Assembly (NCBI GenBank): GCA_031258195.1
Contig: JAIRNF010000032.1
Coordinates: forward strand, 1-64,000
Source of the DNA: Prevotellaceae bacterium
GTDB taxonomy: Bacteria; Bacteroidota; Bacteroidia; Bacteroidales; UBA932
Reading direction: 5' to 3'
DNA length: 64,000 nucleotides
Made by a program: the position numbers and the translations under genes. The number at the start of each line of letters is the position of its first letter. Position 1 is the first letter of the stretch. The notes under the pieces are model-generated. The model did no database searches. It was not told where the DNA came from and saw only the letters and a program-made list of their open reading frames with translations. Below, one piece after another: positions 8,479 to 15,860 of this stretch.

Positions 8479-8901
8479 ATGCAACCTCAACGTTTTATTA
8501 CTAACCGATTGGTAAAGAGTGAAGATCTGAACCATCACGGAACCCTATTTGCAGGTCGGGGGTGTGAGTGGATTGTAGAATCCGGCTTTATTGCTGCAGC
8601 AAGCCTGTTAAATCCTAAGAGTATTGTTTGCGTCAAAGTACATGGAATACATTTTACCTTACCCGTAAAACCGGGAGAAGTAATCTGCTTTGAATCTATG
8701 GTTATTAACACAGGGCGTAGCAGCCTAACATCGTATGTATCCGTTACGCACAGCGGATATTCTAAAACTATAGTAGATGGATTTATTACATTTGTTCATG
8801 TAGATGAGAATACAAGATCTAAGCCACATGGTATTGTAATTGAGGCTGTAACTGACGAAGAAAAACGAATTCAGGAAATAGCAAAAAACTTACCCAAATA
8901 A
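8479..8901 (+). CDS. Hotdog-fold acyl-CoA thioesterase
   Basis: A 140-residue single hotdog domain. The NHHGTLFAGRGCEWI segment near 18-32 corresponds to the N-x-x-G-x-x-F-G-G/G catalytic region of YciA/BFIT-type acyl-CoA hydrolases, and VKVHGIHFTLPVKPGEVI is the typical central strand. It would release free CoA and a fatty acid in the cytoplasm. It begins two bases after the transketolase stop codon, so the three genes are probably one transcript; no pathway link between them is evident. Confidence 0.8.
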   Translation: MQPQRFITNRLVKSEDLNHHGTLFAGRGCEWIVESGFIAAASLLNPKSIVCVKVHGIHFTLPVKPGEVICFESMVINTGRSSLTSYVSVTHSGYSKTIVDGFITFVHVDENTRSKPHGIVIEAVTDEEKRIQEIAKNLPK

Positions 8902-8926
8902 GTTAGAATTATTCTATTGAAAGTAC

Positions 8927-9475
8927 ATGCAAGATTTTAGCGACAAAGAGTTGGTTGGAATGTTTCGCAATGGGGGAAATCCCAGCTATGCGTTCAACCT
9001 CATTGTTCGCAAATATCAGGAGCGTGTATATTGGCATATCCGTAAGATGGTTATGTGCCATGATGATACTGACGATCTGGTACAAGATGTCTTTGTGAAA
9101 GCATGGAAAGGACTAGAAAATTTTCGCGAAGATTCGCGGCTCTTTACTTGGCTTTATCGTATTGCTACTAACGAAACCCTCGCATTTTTAAAAAAGAGAC
9201 AGAAGAAGCAGGCTCTTCCTTTGAGCGATGTTGAGAACTATCTTAGCAATACGTTGGAGAGTGATGAATATTTTAATGGTGATGCTATTCAACTAAAATT
9301 GCAAAAAGCTTTACTTACCTTACCAGAAAAACAGCGTTTGGTCTTTAACATGCGGTATTTTGACGAACTGAAGTACGAAGAAATATCAAAGATTTTAGGC
9401 ACTTCGGTAGGGGCATTAAAGGCATCGTATCATTATGCAGTTCAGAAAGTTGAAAAATATTTAGAAGAAAATTAA
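8927..9475 (+). CDS. ECF RNA polymerase sigma factor
   Basis: A 182-residue sigma-70 family protein. Region 2 (about 20-90) shows DDLVQDVFVKAWKGLENF and FTWLYRIATNETL. Region 4 (about 125-178) has LPEKQRLVFNMRYFDELKYEEIS and the recognition helix (GTSVGALKASYHYAVQKVEK). It lies 25 bp after the thioesterase and 33 bp before a membrane partner, with a secreted Spy-like protein third. This sigma/membrane/periplasmic arrangement suggests a small envelope-stress module separate from the one at 640. Confidence 0.9.
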   Translation: MQDFSDKELVGMFRNGGNPSYAFNLIVRKYQERVYWHIRKMVMCHDDTDDLVQDVFVKAWKGLENFREDSRLFTWLYRIATNETLAFLKKRQKKQALPLSDVENYLSNTLESDEYFNGDAIQLKLQKALLTLPEKQRLVFNMRYFDELKYEEISKILGTSVGALKASYHYAVQKVEKYLEEN

Positions 9476-9508
9476 ACCTTCTAGCTATATACTTGTCAAA
9501 TAATCGTG

Positions 9509-9904
9509 ATGAATAAAGATAGTAACATACCAAATTTTGGCGATAGCTTAAAAAAGAACCCATTCTCAGTACCTGATGGGTATTTTGATAGCTTGCCTTC
9601 ACGTATTCAAGAGAAGTGTGTAAAACCGGTGCCTAAGAGAAGCTGGGTAAAAACGCTTATTCCTCAATTAGGTTTCGTTGTCGGTTTTGTTGTTCTTGTG
9701 CTCATTGCAAAAGGGTTTTTTGGCATAGTTGGTCAAACGCCGGAGAATCCACAAGCAAATGTTGCCCAAGTTACAGATACTACAATGTATTATGACGAGA
9801 ATGGCGAGCAGTTCTATGCCGACGAAGATATAGCAATAGACGATGCAATCATCTCTTATCTTGTTGATAACAATATTAGCGATATTGATATTGTACAGGA
9901 GTAA
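9509..9904 (+). CDS. Single-pass membrane protein, putative anti-sigma partner
   Basis: A 131-residue protein from the ATG at 9509 (a GTG lies one codon upstream). The N-terminus carries the motif NPFSVPDGYFDSLPSRIQEK, which recurs in the second gene of many Bacteroidota ECF operons. One transmembrane helix spans about 54-74, and the C-terminal half is very acidic and probably periplasmic. Anti-sigma function is inferred from order and topology only. The acidic outer domain could bind a basic ligand, but nothing here shows it. Confidence 0.6.
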   Translation: MNKDSNIPNFGDSLKKNPFSVPDGYFDSLPSRIQEKCVKPVPKRSWVKTLIPQLGFVVGFVVLVLIAKGFFGIVGQTPENPQANVAQVTDTTMYYDENGEQFYADEDIAIDDAIISYLVDNNISDIDIVQE

Positions 9905-9929
9905 TCTGTTTATTTAAACAATTCAGAAC

Positions 9930-10565
9930 ATGAAAAAGTACAGTATATTAATATTGTTTGGAATTTTATCAATAGCTACAGTAAAAGCGCAGTGTTTTAC
10001 ATATAGCTATCATGATTTTGATCTGGAAGATTTTATTGATGATGCGGATACTGTTAGCTGTGATACTTATATGTTAGCATACTATGCCGAAGGAGATACC
10101 ACATCGTCAATGCGTATTAACTATGTTAGCAGAGGTGGTAAGCAGCATCATCAAACGCAGGTATTTGTTATGAAAAGACAAGAGTCTATGCGCGAGATAC
10201 AAAGCCAACGTGTTGCATTCTTTACCGATGCCATGAAGTTAACTCCCGAAGAGGCTCAGGTTTTTTGGCCCCTTTATAACCAGTATTCTGAAAAGAAAAA
10301 TAAGCTGGCCGAAGAGCAAAAAAAAATGATGAAAAGTTTTTCTCCAGAAGGTATTGCCGCAATGACAAACAGCGAAGCAACAGCAGCAGCTAATACTTAC
10401 GTCAAGCTACAGCAACAAGAAAATGACTTACTTCAAGAATACCATCAAAAGTTTACAAAGCAGCTTCCTACAAAAAAGGTGCTGCAAATGTATAAAGCAG
10501 AGAAAGATTTTATGCAAAATCTTCTTTGGCACCTGAAAGGTCAGCGAAAAGGAGGTAAAGAATAA
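9930..10565 (+). CDS. Periplasmic Spy/CpxP-like helical protein
   Basis: A 211-residue exported protein: signal peptide MKKYSILILFGILSIATVKAQ, then an acidic segment and a helical, charged domain (about 90-205). The segment FFTDAMKLTPEEAQVFWPLYNQY matches the L-T-P-E-E/Q pattern of the heavy-metal-resistance and CpxP/Spy class. Such proteins act as periplasmic chaperones or stress sensors. It sits third in the sigma module, so it may be a target or feedback regulator. It ends 3 bp before the converging mrp gene. Confidence 0.65.
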   Translation: MKKYSILILFGILSIATVKAQCFTYSYHDFDLEDFIDDADTVSCDTYMLAYYAEGDTTSSMRINYVSRGGKQHHQTQVFVMKRQESMREIQSQRVAFFTDAMKLTPEEAQVFWPLYNQYSEKKNKLAEEQKKMMKSFSPEGIAAMTNSEATAAANTYVKLQQQENDLLQEYHQKFTKQLPTKKVLQMYKAEKDFMQNLLWHLKGQRKGGKE

Positions 10566-10568
10566 AAC

Positions 10569-11621
10569 CTACTTCAGCTGATTTATTAAGCTATTAGCAA
10601 TTATTTCAAATGCTCTTGCAGTAATGGGGTTTGCTAGTACTGACGGTTTTCCTGTATCGCCGCCTTCTCTTATTCCTTGTACTATAGGAACTTCGCCAAG
10701 TAGTGGGATTTGCATTTTTTCTGCTAGCTGTTTTGCTCCCTCTTTTCCAAATATGTAGTATTTGTTTTCAGGTAATTCCTCGGGTGTAAACCAAGCCATG
10801 TTTTCAACAATGCCAAGCACGGGTACGTCTATTTTATCCTGTCTAAACATGTTGATGGCTTTAATTGCGTCTGCCAGCGCAACATCCTGGGGGGTGCTAA
10901 CGATCACCGCGCCGCTTAGCTTCATTTCGCTGACCATAGAGAGGTGAATATCCCCTGTTCCGGGAGGAAGGTCAATAAGTAGGTAATCGAGATTTTGCCA
11001 TGTACCTTGTTTTGTTAGCTGCTTTAGCGCACTTATAGACATAGGACCTCTCCAAATCAAAGGATCTTCAGGATTTATGAAGAATCCGATAGATAACGTT
11101 TTTACACCGTAGTTTATTGCGGGCTCAATCAGCTCTTCACCGTCAATTTCCACCATCATAGGTTTGGCATTTTCTAACCCCATCATTTTTGGCACAGACG
11201 GACCATAAATATCAGCATCTACCAGCCCTACCTTATAGCCTTTTTGCGCTAACGTAATAGCAAGGTTTACCGATATGGTGGACTTGCCTACACCGCCCTT
11301 TCCTGAAGCGATAGCAATAATATGCTTTACATCTTTTAATCCCGACGGTTCGGCATCTGCCTTTTTCTCCTTCTTAGGTGCATCCTTTACCAGCCGCATA
11401 ATGTTTAGCTGAACGTTGGGATATATGGCAAGGATTGCTTCTTCGCAAGCTTTCTTTATAGATGCAGCAAATGGGTCGTTACTTCGCTTCAAAACAAGGC
11501 GAAAGTTAACCTTTGTGTTTTCAACAGTTACGTTCTCCACAATTCCTAACGAAACGATATCTTGCTCGTATTCTGGATGAATAATTCTTGATAGTATGTC
11601 TATAATAGAATCTTTATTCAT
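10569..11621 (-). CDS. mrp: Mrp/NBP35-family Fe-S cluster carrier ATPase (ApbC)
   Basis: A 350-residue protein. An N-terminal MIP18/DUF59 domain (about 1-80) is followed by a linker rich in Lys and Ala. The P-loop NTPase domain has the deviant Walker A SGKGGVGKS (106-114), DADIYGPSVP and LLIDLPPGTGD. It delivers Fe-S clusters to apo-proteins. The CxxC found in some members is absent; in its place the protein reads VENMAWFTPEELPE, as I recall for other Bacteroidota Mrp. It converges with the preceding operon with a 3-bp gap. Confidence 0.93.
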   Translation of the reverse strand: MNKDSIIDILSRIIHPEYEQDIVSLGIVENVTVENTKVNFRLVLKRSNDPFAASIKKACEEAILAIYPNVQLNIMRLVKDAPKKEKKADAEPSGLKDVKHIIAIASGKGGVGKSTISVNLAITLAQKGYKVGLVDADIYGPSVPKMMGLENAKPMMVEIDGEELIEPAINYGVKTLSIGFFINPEDPLIWRGPMSISALKQLTKQGTWQNLDYLLIDLPPGTGDIHLSMVSEMKLSGAVIVSTPQDVALADAIKAINMFRQDKIDVPVLGIVENMAWFTPEELPENKYYIFGKEGAKQLAEKMQIPLLGEVPIVQGIREGGDTGKPSVLANPITARAFEIIANSLINQLK

Positions 11622-11716
11622 AGCTGCAATATTTTGATTTTTAGCAGCAAAAGCTGCTCTAAATAAATGCTTTTTATAATTTTGTAGTTTATTCGGACTA
11701 TACCGAAGTTTTTACA

Positions 11717-11741
11717 AAGATATTACATATTGTGATATCTT
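11717..11741. promoter_or_regulatory. Imperfect 25-bp dyad upstream of the lipid kinase
   Basis: AAGATATTACA-TAT-TGTGATATCTT: two 11-base half-sites with one mismatch, 34 bp before the lipid-kinase ATG. The length and spacing suit a dimeric repressor. No regulator is identifiable. Confidence 0.3.
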
Positions 11742-11774
11742 GTTTGAAGTTGTTGTTATATAATTGTAAGCTAG

Positions 11775-12770
11775 ATGATTACTGAGGTTAAAAATTCGTG
11801 GATGGTTATTGTTAACCCTAAAGCTGGAGTAGGTAAGGGGTTGACAGATTGGCCTCAGATATCCAACCAGCTTAATCGTAATGGGGTTGAGTTCAGTTGT
11901 GTTTTTACCGAAAAAAAATATCATGCTGTAGAGCTTACCGTAAAAGCTGTAAAGGATGGTTATCGTAAAATTGTTGCCATTGGCGGAGATGGTACAATAA
12001 ACGAAATTGTAAATGGTATTTTTATTCAGAAAATCGTTCCTACTACCGATATTTATTTAGCTGTAGTAGCTGTAGGTACTGGCAACGACTGGATTCGTAT
12101 GTTTGGTATTCCTAAAACTTACCCCGAGGCTGTTCGTGCAATAGAACTGGCAAATACAGTGCTGCAAGATGTCGGCTTAATCAGCTTCTACGAGACACGG
12201 GTTAAGCATCAACGATACATGGCAAATGTTTCAGGTCTTGGCTTTGATGCAATGGTAAACCGTAGGTTTAATAAGCTGAAAGAGGAAGGACGAAAAGGTA
12301 AATGGCTATACGTTCGTAGTATGCTGAGAGCTTTGTTATCATACAAGATTAAAAAGTTTAAGGTTACAGTTGATGGCGAAACATTGGTAAACGGTGATGT
12401 ATTCAGCGCTACTGTAGGTATTGGTAAATATAACGGAGGCGGCATGATGCAGATGCCTAATGCTGTTTTCGACGACGGTTTATTTGATGTTACCGTAATC
12501 CGTAAAAAGACAAAAGTTTCTGTGCTGTATAACTTCAAGAAGCTATACAACGGTAAAATTTATAGGATCGCAAATATTTCTGCTTGGCAGGGTAAGCGAG
12601 TTTATGTAGAGTCGCAGCCCGAAAGCCCTATAGAAATTGATGGCGAAGCAATGGGATACTCCCCTTTTACATTCGAACTTATTCCGCAAAGTATCCGAGT
12701 AGTAGTGGGCGAAGAATTTTACCGTTCATTGCTAAAAGAAAATCCTCACTTGCTTGATAAAACAGCTTAA
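11775..12770 (+). CDS. Diacylglycerol/lipid kinase family protein (YegS/DgkB-like)
   Basis: A 331-residue protein with the DAGK catalytic signature GGDGTINEIVNG near 69-80, preceded by VIVNPKAGVGKG near residues 11-22. It also has the GTGNDW nucleotide-binding motif near 101-106 and a C-terminal beta-sandwich with PIEIDGEAMGYSPFTFE. Members phosphorylate diacylglycerol or similar lipids at the membrane face. It is preceded by a 150-bp gap with a dyad sequence and followed by the AlaX-like gene, which has its own promoter. Confidence 0.88.
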   Translation: MITEVKNSWMVIVNPKAGVGKGLTDWPQISNQLNRNGVEFSCVFTEKKYHAVELTVKAVKDGYRKIVAIGGDGTINEIVNGIFIQKIVPTTDIYLAVVAVGTGNDWIRMFGIPKTYPEAVRAIELANTVLQDVGLISFYETRVKHQRYMANVSGLGFDAMVNRRFNKLKEEGRKGKWLYVRSMLRALLSYKIKKFKVTVDGETLVNGDVFSATVGIGKYNGGGMMQMPNAVFDDGLFDVTVIRKKTKVSVLYNFKKLYNGKIYRIANISAWQGKRVYVESQPESPIEIDGEAMGYSPFTFELIPQSIRVVVGEEFYRSLLKENPHLLDKTA

Positions 12771-12782
12771 GCCCTTTTCGTT

Positions 12783-12814
12783 TTTGGCATATCTTTTCAT
12801 TTAGCTTACTTTTG
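12783..12814 (+). promoter_or_regulatory. Bacteroidota-type promoter of the AlaX-like gene
   Basis: TTTG at 12783-12786, 20 bases, then TACTTTTG at 12807-12814. The start of transcription would fall near 12821, leaving only about 9 bases before the ATG at 12830. Confidence 0.65.
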
Positions 12815-12829
12815 CTACAAACTTTAACG

Positions 12830-13276
12830 ATGGGAGAAAAAGATTATAACGCTCCAATGCACTCGGCAGAGCATATCCTAAATGGTACAATGGATAAGTT
12901 ATTCAATTGTGGTCGTGCATTCAGTAGTCATGTTGAGAGGAAGAAATCGAAGTGTGATTACCATTTCGAGAGACCGTTAAGAGAAGAAGAGTTACAGCAA
13001 TTAGAGAATAAAGTAAACGAGGTCATTGCTCAGCATTTTGAAGTAACAGAAGATTTTATTAGCCGTGATGAAGCGGAGAAGCTGTTCAACTTTTCCCGTT
13101 TGCCTGAATCGGCAGGCGAAATGCTTCGTATAATCCGCATAGGTGATTACGATGCTTGCCCTTGCATAGGAATGCATGTTCAGAATACATCAGAAATTGG
13201 GAAGTTTAAAATCATTTCTTCAGATTATAAGGAGGGCGTTTTGCGCATTCGATTTAAGAGAGAAGATAATAACTAG
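12830..13276 (+). CDS. AlaX-like tRNA-editing domain protein
   Basis: A 148-residue protein built from the threonyl/alanyl-tRNA synthetase second additional domain. The zinc-binding signatures of trans-editing enzymes are visible: HSAEH near residues 11-15 and the CPCIGMH segment near 106-112. AlaX proteins hydrolyse Ser- or Gly-mischarged tRNA-Ala; the precise substrate here is unknown. The start is the ATG at 12830, because the promoter box overlaps the upstream TTG. It is 15 bp from gltX, so co-transcription is likely. Confidence 0.8.
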   Translation: MGEKDYNAPMHSAEHILNGTMDKLFNCGRAFSSHVERKKSKCDYHFERPLREEELQQLENKVNEVIAQHFEVTEDFISRDEAEKLFNFSRLPESAGEMLRIIRIGDYDACPCIGMHVQNTSEIGKFKIISSDYKEGVLRIRFKREDNN

Positions 13277-13291
13277 AAATAAAAATATTAT

Positions 13292-14815
13292 ATGTCATTA
13301 AAAAAAGTTCGTGTTCGTTTTGCTCCAAGCCCCACGGGACCACTGCATATGGGTGGTGTTCGTACCGCATTGTTTAACTATCTGTTTGCGAAACAGCATG
13401 GCGGAGATTTTATTCTGCGTATAGAGGATACCGATAGCGCGCGTCATGTACCGGGAGCAGAGCGGTATATTATAGATTCAATCCACTGGTGCGGAATGAA
13501 ATTCAACGAAGGAGTCGGAGTGGGTGGACCACATGTCCCATACCGCCAGAGCGAACGTAAGGCTATTTATCTGAAGTATGCTAAGCAGCTAGTTGCTTCC
13601 GGAAATGCCTACTATGCCTTCGATACGCCCGAAGCGTTAAATAAATTACGTGCTGAATATGAGGCAAAAAAAGAAACGTTTATCTATAGTTATAGTATTC
13701 GTAATAAGATGGATACATCGCTTAATATGAGCGATGAGCTGCTAAAAGAACGTTTGGCAAAAGATAAGTGGGTAGTACGTTTTAAGATGCCGGAGAATGA
13801 AGTGGTATCAATTAACGATATTATTAGAGATGTAGTAACCGTTAATACCAATACGCTTGACGATAAGGTGTTGTTTAAATCGGTAGATATGTTGCCAACT
13901 TACCATCTGGCAAATATTGTGGATGATAAACTGATGGAAATTACCCATGTTATCCGTGGCGAAGAGTGGCTACCGTCGCTTCCGCTGCATGTATTGCTAT
14001 ACCGGGCTTTTGGCTGGGAAGAAACCATGCCGCGGTTTGCCCATCTTTCACTTCTGCTCAAACCGGACGGTAAGGGGAAGCTTAGCAAACGCGATGGAGA
14101 TCGATTAGGGTTTCCTGTTTTTCCTCTGGAGTGGAAATCTCCCACAGGAGAGATATCAAGAGGATATCGAGAAGATGGTTATTTTCCGGAAGCGTTTGTA
14201 AACCTGTTGGCATTGTTGGGTTGGAATTCGGGAACAGAACAGGAGCTATTTACAATGGATGAGTTGATAAAGCTATTCAGCCTAGAACGCGTTATAAAAT
14301 CTGGGGCACGGTTTAACCCGGATAAGGCTAAATGGTTTAACCAGCAATATATGAAACAGAAGCCCAACAAAGGGCTGGCGCTGCTATATCAACCTATACT
14401 AAAAGAAAAAGGCATAGAAAAATCTGACAAATATGTTGCTGCGGTTTGCGGTTTAATAAAGGAACGTGCGACATTTATATCCGATTTCTGGGATTTATCC
14501 TCGTACTTCTTTGTTGCTCCTGCTACTTATGACGAGAAGGTTGTAAAGGAGTTCTGGAAGGAAGATACTTCTATTTGGATGCTAAAAATTGCGGAAATTA
14601 TAAAAAGTATAGAACCTTTTGATAAAGAAAAAGCAGAGCATGAGACTCATGAGTGGATAAAATCGAATGAGCTAAGCATGGGGCAGGTAATGAATGCTTT
14701 CCGTCTTTGTGTTGTTGGCGCAAGTATGGGACCAAGCATGTTTGAGATTGCAGCTCTGTTAGGAAAAGATGAAGTAGTAAGTCGAATTGAAAAGGCTGTA
14801 GAAATATTAAAATAG
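13292..14815 (+). CDS. gltX: Glutamyl-tRNA synthetase
   Basis: A 507-residue class I synthetase. The HIGH signature appears as PTGPLHMGGVRT near residues 12-23 and the KMSKS loop as GKLSKRDGD near 263-270. The RFAPSPTGP start and the FILRIEDTD segment are typical. The C-terminal half is the helical anticodon-binding domain. It charges tRNA-Glu with glutamate. It follows the AlaX-like editing gene by 15 bp, putting two tRNA-quality functions in one transcript. The REP-like hairpin 45 bp downstream may also end transcription. Confidence 0.96.
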   Translation: MSLKKVRVRFAPSPTGPLHMGGVRTALFNYLFAKQHGGDFILRIEDTDSARHVPGAERYIIDSIHWCGMKFNEGVGVGGPHVPYRQSERKAIYLKYAKQLVASGNAYYAFDTPEALNKLRAEYEAKKETFIYSYSIRNKMDTSLNMSDELLKERLAKDKWVVRFKMPENEVVSINDIIRDVVTVNTNTLDDKVLFKSVDMLPTYHLANIVDDKLMEITHVIRGEEWLPSLPLHVLLYRAFGWEETMPRFAHLSLLLKPDGKGKLSKRDGDRLGFPVFPLEWKSPTGEISRGYREDGYFPEAFVNLLALLGWNSGTEQELFTMDELIKLFSLERVIKSGARFNPDKAKWFNQQYMKQKPNKGLALLYQPILKEKGIEKSDKYVAAVCGLIKERATFISDFWDLSSYFFVAPATYDEKVVKEFWKEDTSIWMLKIAEIIKSIEPFDKEKAEHETHEWIKSNELSMGQVMNAFRLCVVGASMGPSMFEIAALLGKDEVVSRIEKAVEILK

Positions 14816-14859
14816 ACACGGATATACTTATAAAATTACCGTTAAAAGCCTATTCTTAG

Positions 14860-14942
14860 GTCATTTCGACCAAAGGGAGAAATCTCTTGAAAAAACGCAG
14901 TCTGAATGGGGCGATTTCTCCCTTTGGTTTGGTCGAAATGAC
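14860..14942. repeat. REP-like inverted repeat, copy 1
   Basis: Arms GTCATTTCGACC + AAAGGGAGAAATC (14860-14884) and the complement at 14913-14942, where five extra bases (AAACC in complement) interrupt the match. The loop is about 28 bases. It lies between converging gltX and the Spy-like gene and shares its core with the copies near 24.9, 25.8, 43.5 and 58.9 kb. Confidence 0.85.
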
Positions 14943-15025
14943 GAGGGGGAGAGAAATAATTTCAAAAAAGGGAAATAAAATATTCTTTGCTTCCCTTTTT
15001 TTGAAATATGTAAACCAACTAAAAA

Positions 15026-15646
15026 CTAATCTTCCATTTCAAACTCGAAATGCTTTTCAAAAATCGAATCAAAATCAATATTGTTCAGCGCTTCCAGACC
15101 TTCCATTCCTTTTAGTCGTTCCTTAATATCTCCAAAATCGGCATCTCCAAATCTAAACGATCTCATTTTCATTTTTCCCATACCATCTCCAAAATTGAAG
15201 TTAAAGCGATGATGCTTTCGACTATCAAATGCAATCTTTTGTTCATCGTCAAGCAATGCACGTACTTTTACGTGGAAGTTCGCTTTTGCTTTCATTTGCT
15301 TAGCCTGTAAAGCCGCAATTTCATCAATGGTTTTATTAATAGCACTCATGTCTGCCTTATCTTCAGATTGAAGCGTATTAAGACGAGCACGTTTTTCTGC
15401 TATCTGATTACGGATAGAAGTCGTCTCCTTAGTCATTTCAAGTCGCAGTTTCTTTACCTCCTCTTTTTGTCCATCGCTGAGATTTGGAATTGAGCAATGG
15501 TTATCTCCTCCCATACGATAAACGTATGTTGTAGCCTTTTTCCCATCTTTTAGATTTTCTTTATGTCCTTTTCCTGGTCCGTGTTGAGCCTGAGCTGTAA
15601 GAGTTACAACAGCAAATGCAAGAAATAGTAATGCTATTTTTTTCAT
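15026..15646 (-). CDS. Periplasmic Spy/CpxP-like protein
   Basis: A 206-residue exported protein with signal peptide MKKIALLFLAFAVVTLTAQAQ. A basic, His/Gly-rich N-terminal stretch follows, then a long charged helical domain: LSDGQKEEVKKLRLEMTKE, IRNQIAEKRARLNTLQSE, LDDEQKIAFDS. The L-x-x-x-Q-x-x-x-x-x-x-L pattern and length match CpxP/Spy/ZraP-type periplasmic chaperones. The C-terminus is acidic and Phe-rich (FEKHFEFEMED). It stands alone with a REP-like element at its 3' end and a terminator on its 5' side. Confidence 0.65.
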   Translation of the reverse strand: MKKIALLFLAFAVVTLTAQAQHGPGKGHKENLKDGKKATTYVYRMGGDNHCSIPNLSDGQKEEVKKLRLEMTKETTSIRNQIAEKRARLNTLQSEDKADMSAINKTIDEIAALQAKQMKAKANFHVKVRALLDDEQKIAFDSRKHHRFNFNFGDGMGKMKMRSFRFGDADFGDIKERLKGMEGLEALNNIDFDSIFEKHFEFEMED

Positions 15647-15770
15647 GCGAAATGGTTTTAATAATACACTGAATAATTATTTCCCGAGATTTCTACTTTT
15701 GAGACGATTTTTTTCGCGTTAGGTTTAAATAAGAAATGCAAATTAACGTTAATCTTATAGCGGACATCAA

Positions 15771-15806
15771 AAAAATCCGATTTGATTTTTATCAAATCGG
15801 ATTTTT
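15771..15806. terminator. Bidirectional terminator
   Basis: A perfect 16-bp stem (AAAAATCCGATTTGAT, 15771-15786) with a TTTT loop and its complement 15791-15806. On the minus strand it lies 55 bp past the inactive M16 gene and ends that operon; the Spy-like gene begins beyond it. Confidence 0.85.
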
Positions 15807-15860
15807 AATGCTATCTTAATATTTACCACTAACTATTTTAAGGTAGGCTTTAACTACATA

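Noticed and set aside
14887..15126. Open frame across the REP-like element on the plus strand
   Set aside because: It reads straight through the inverted repeat and into the antisense of the Spy-like gene; no family resemblance.
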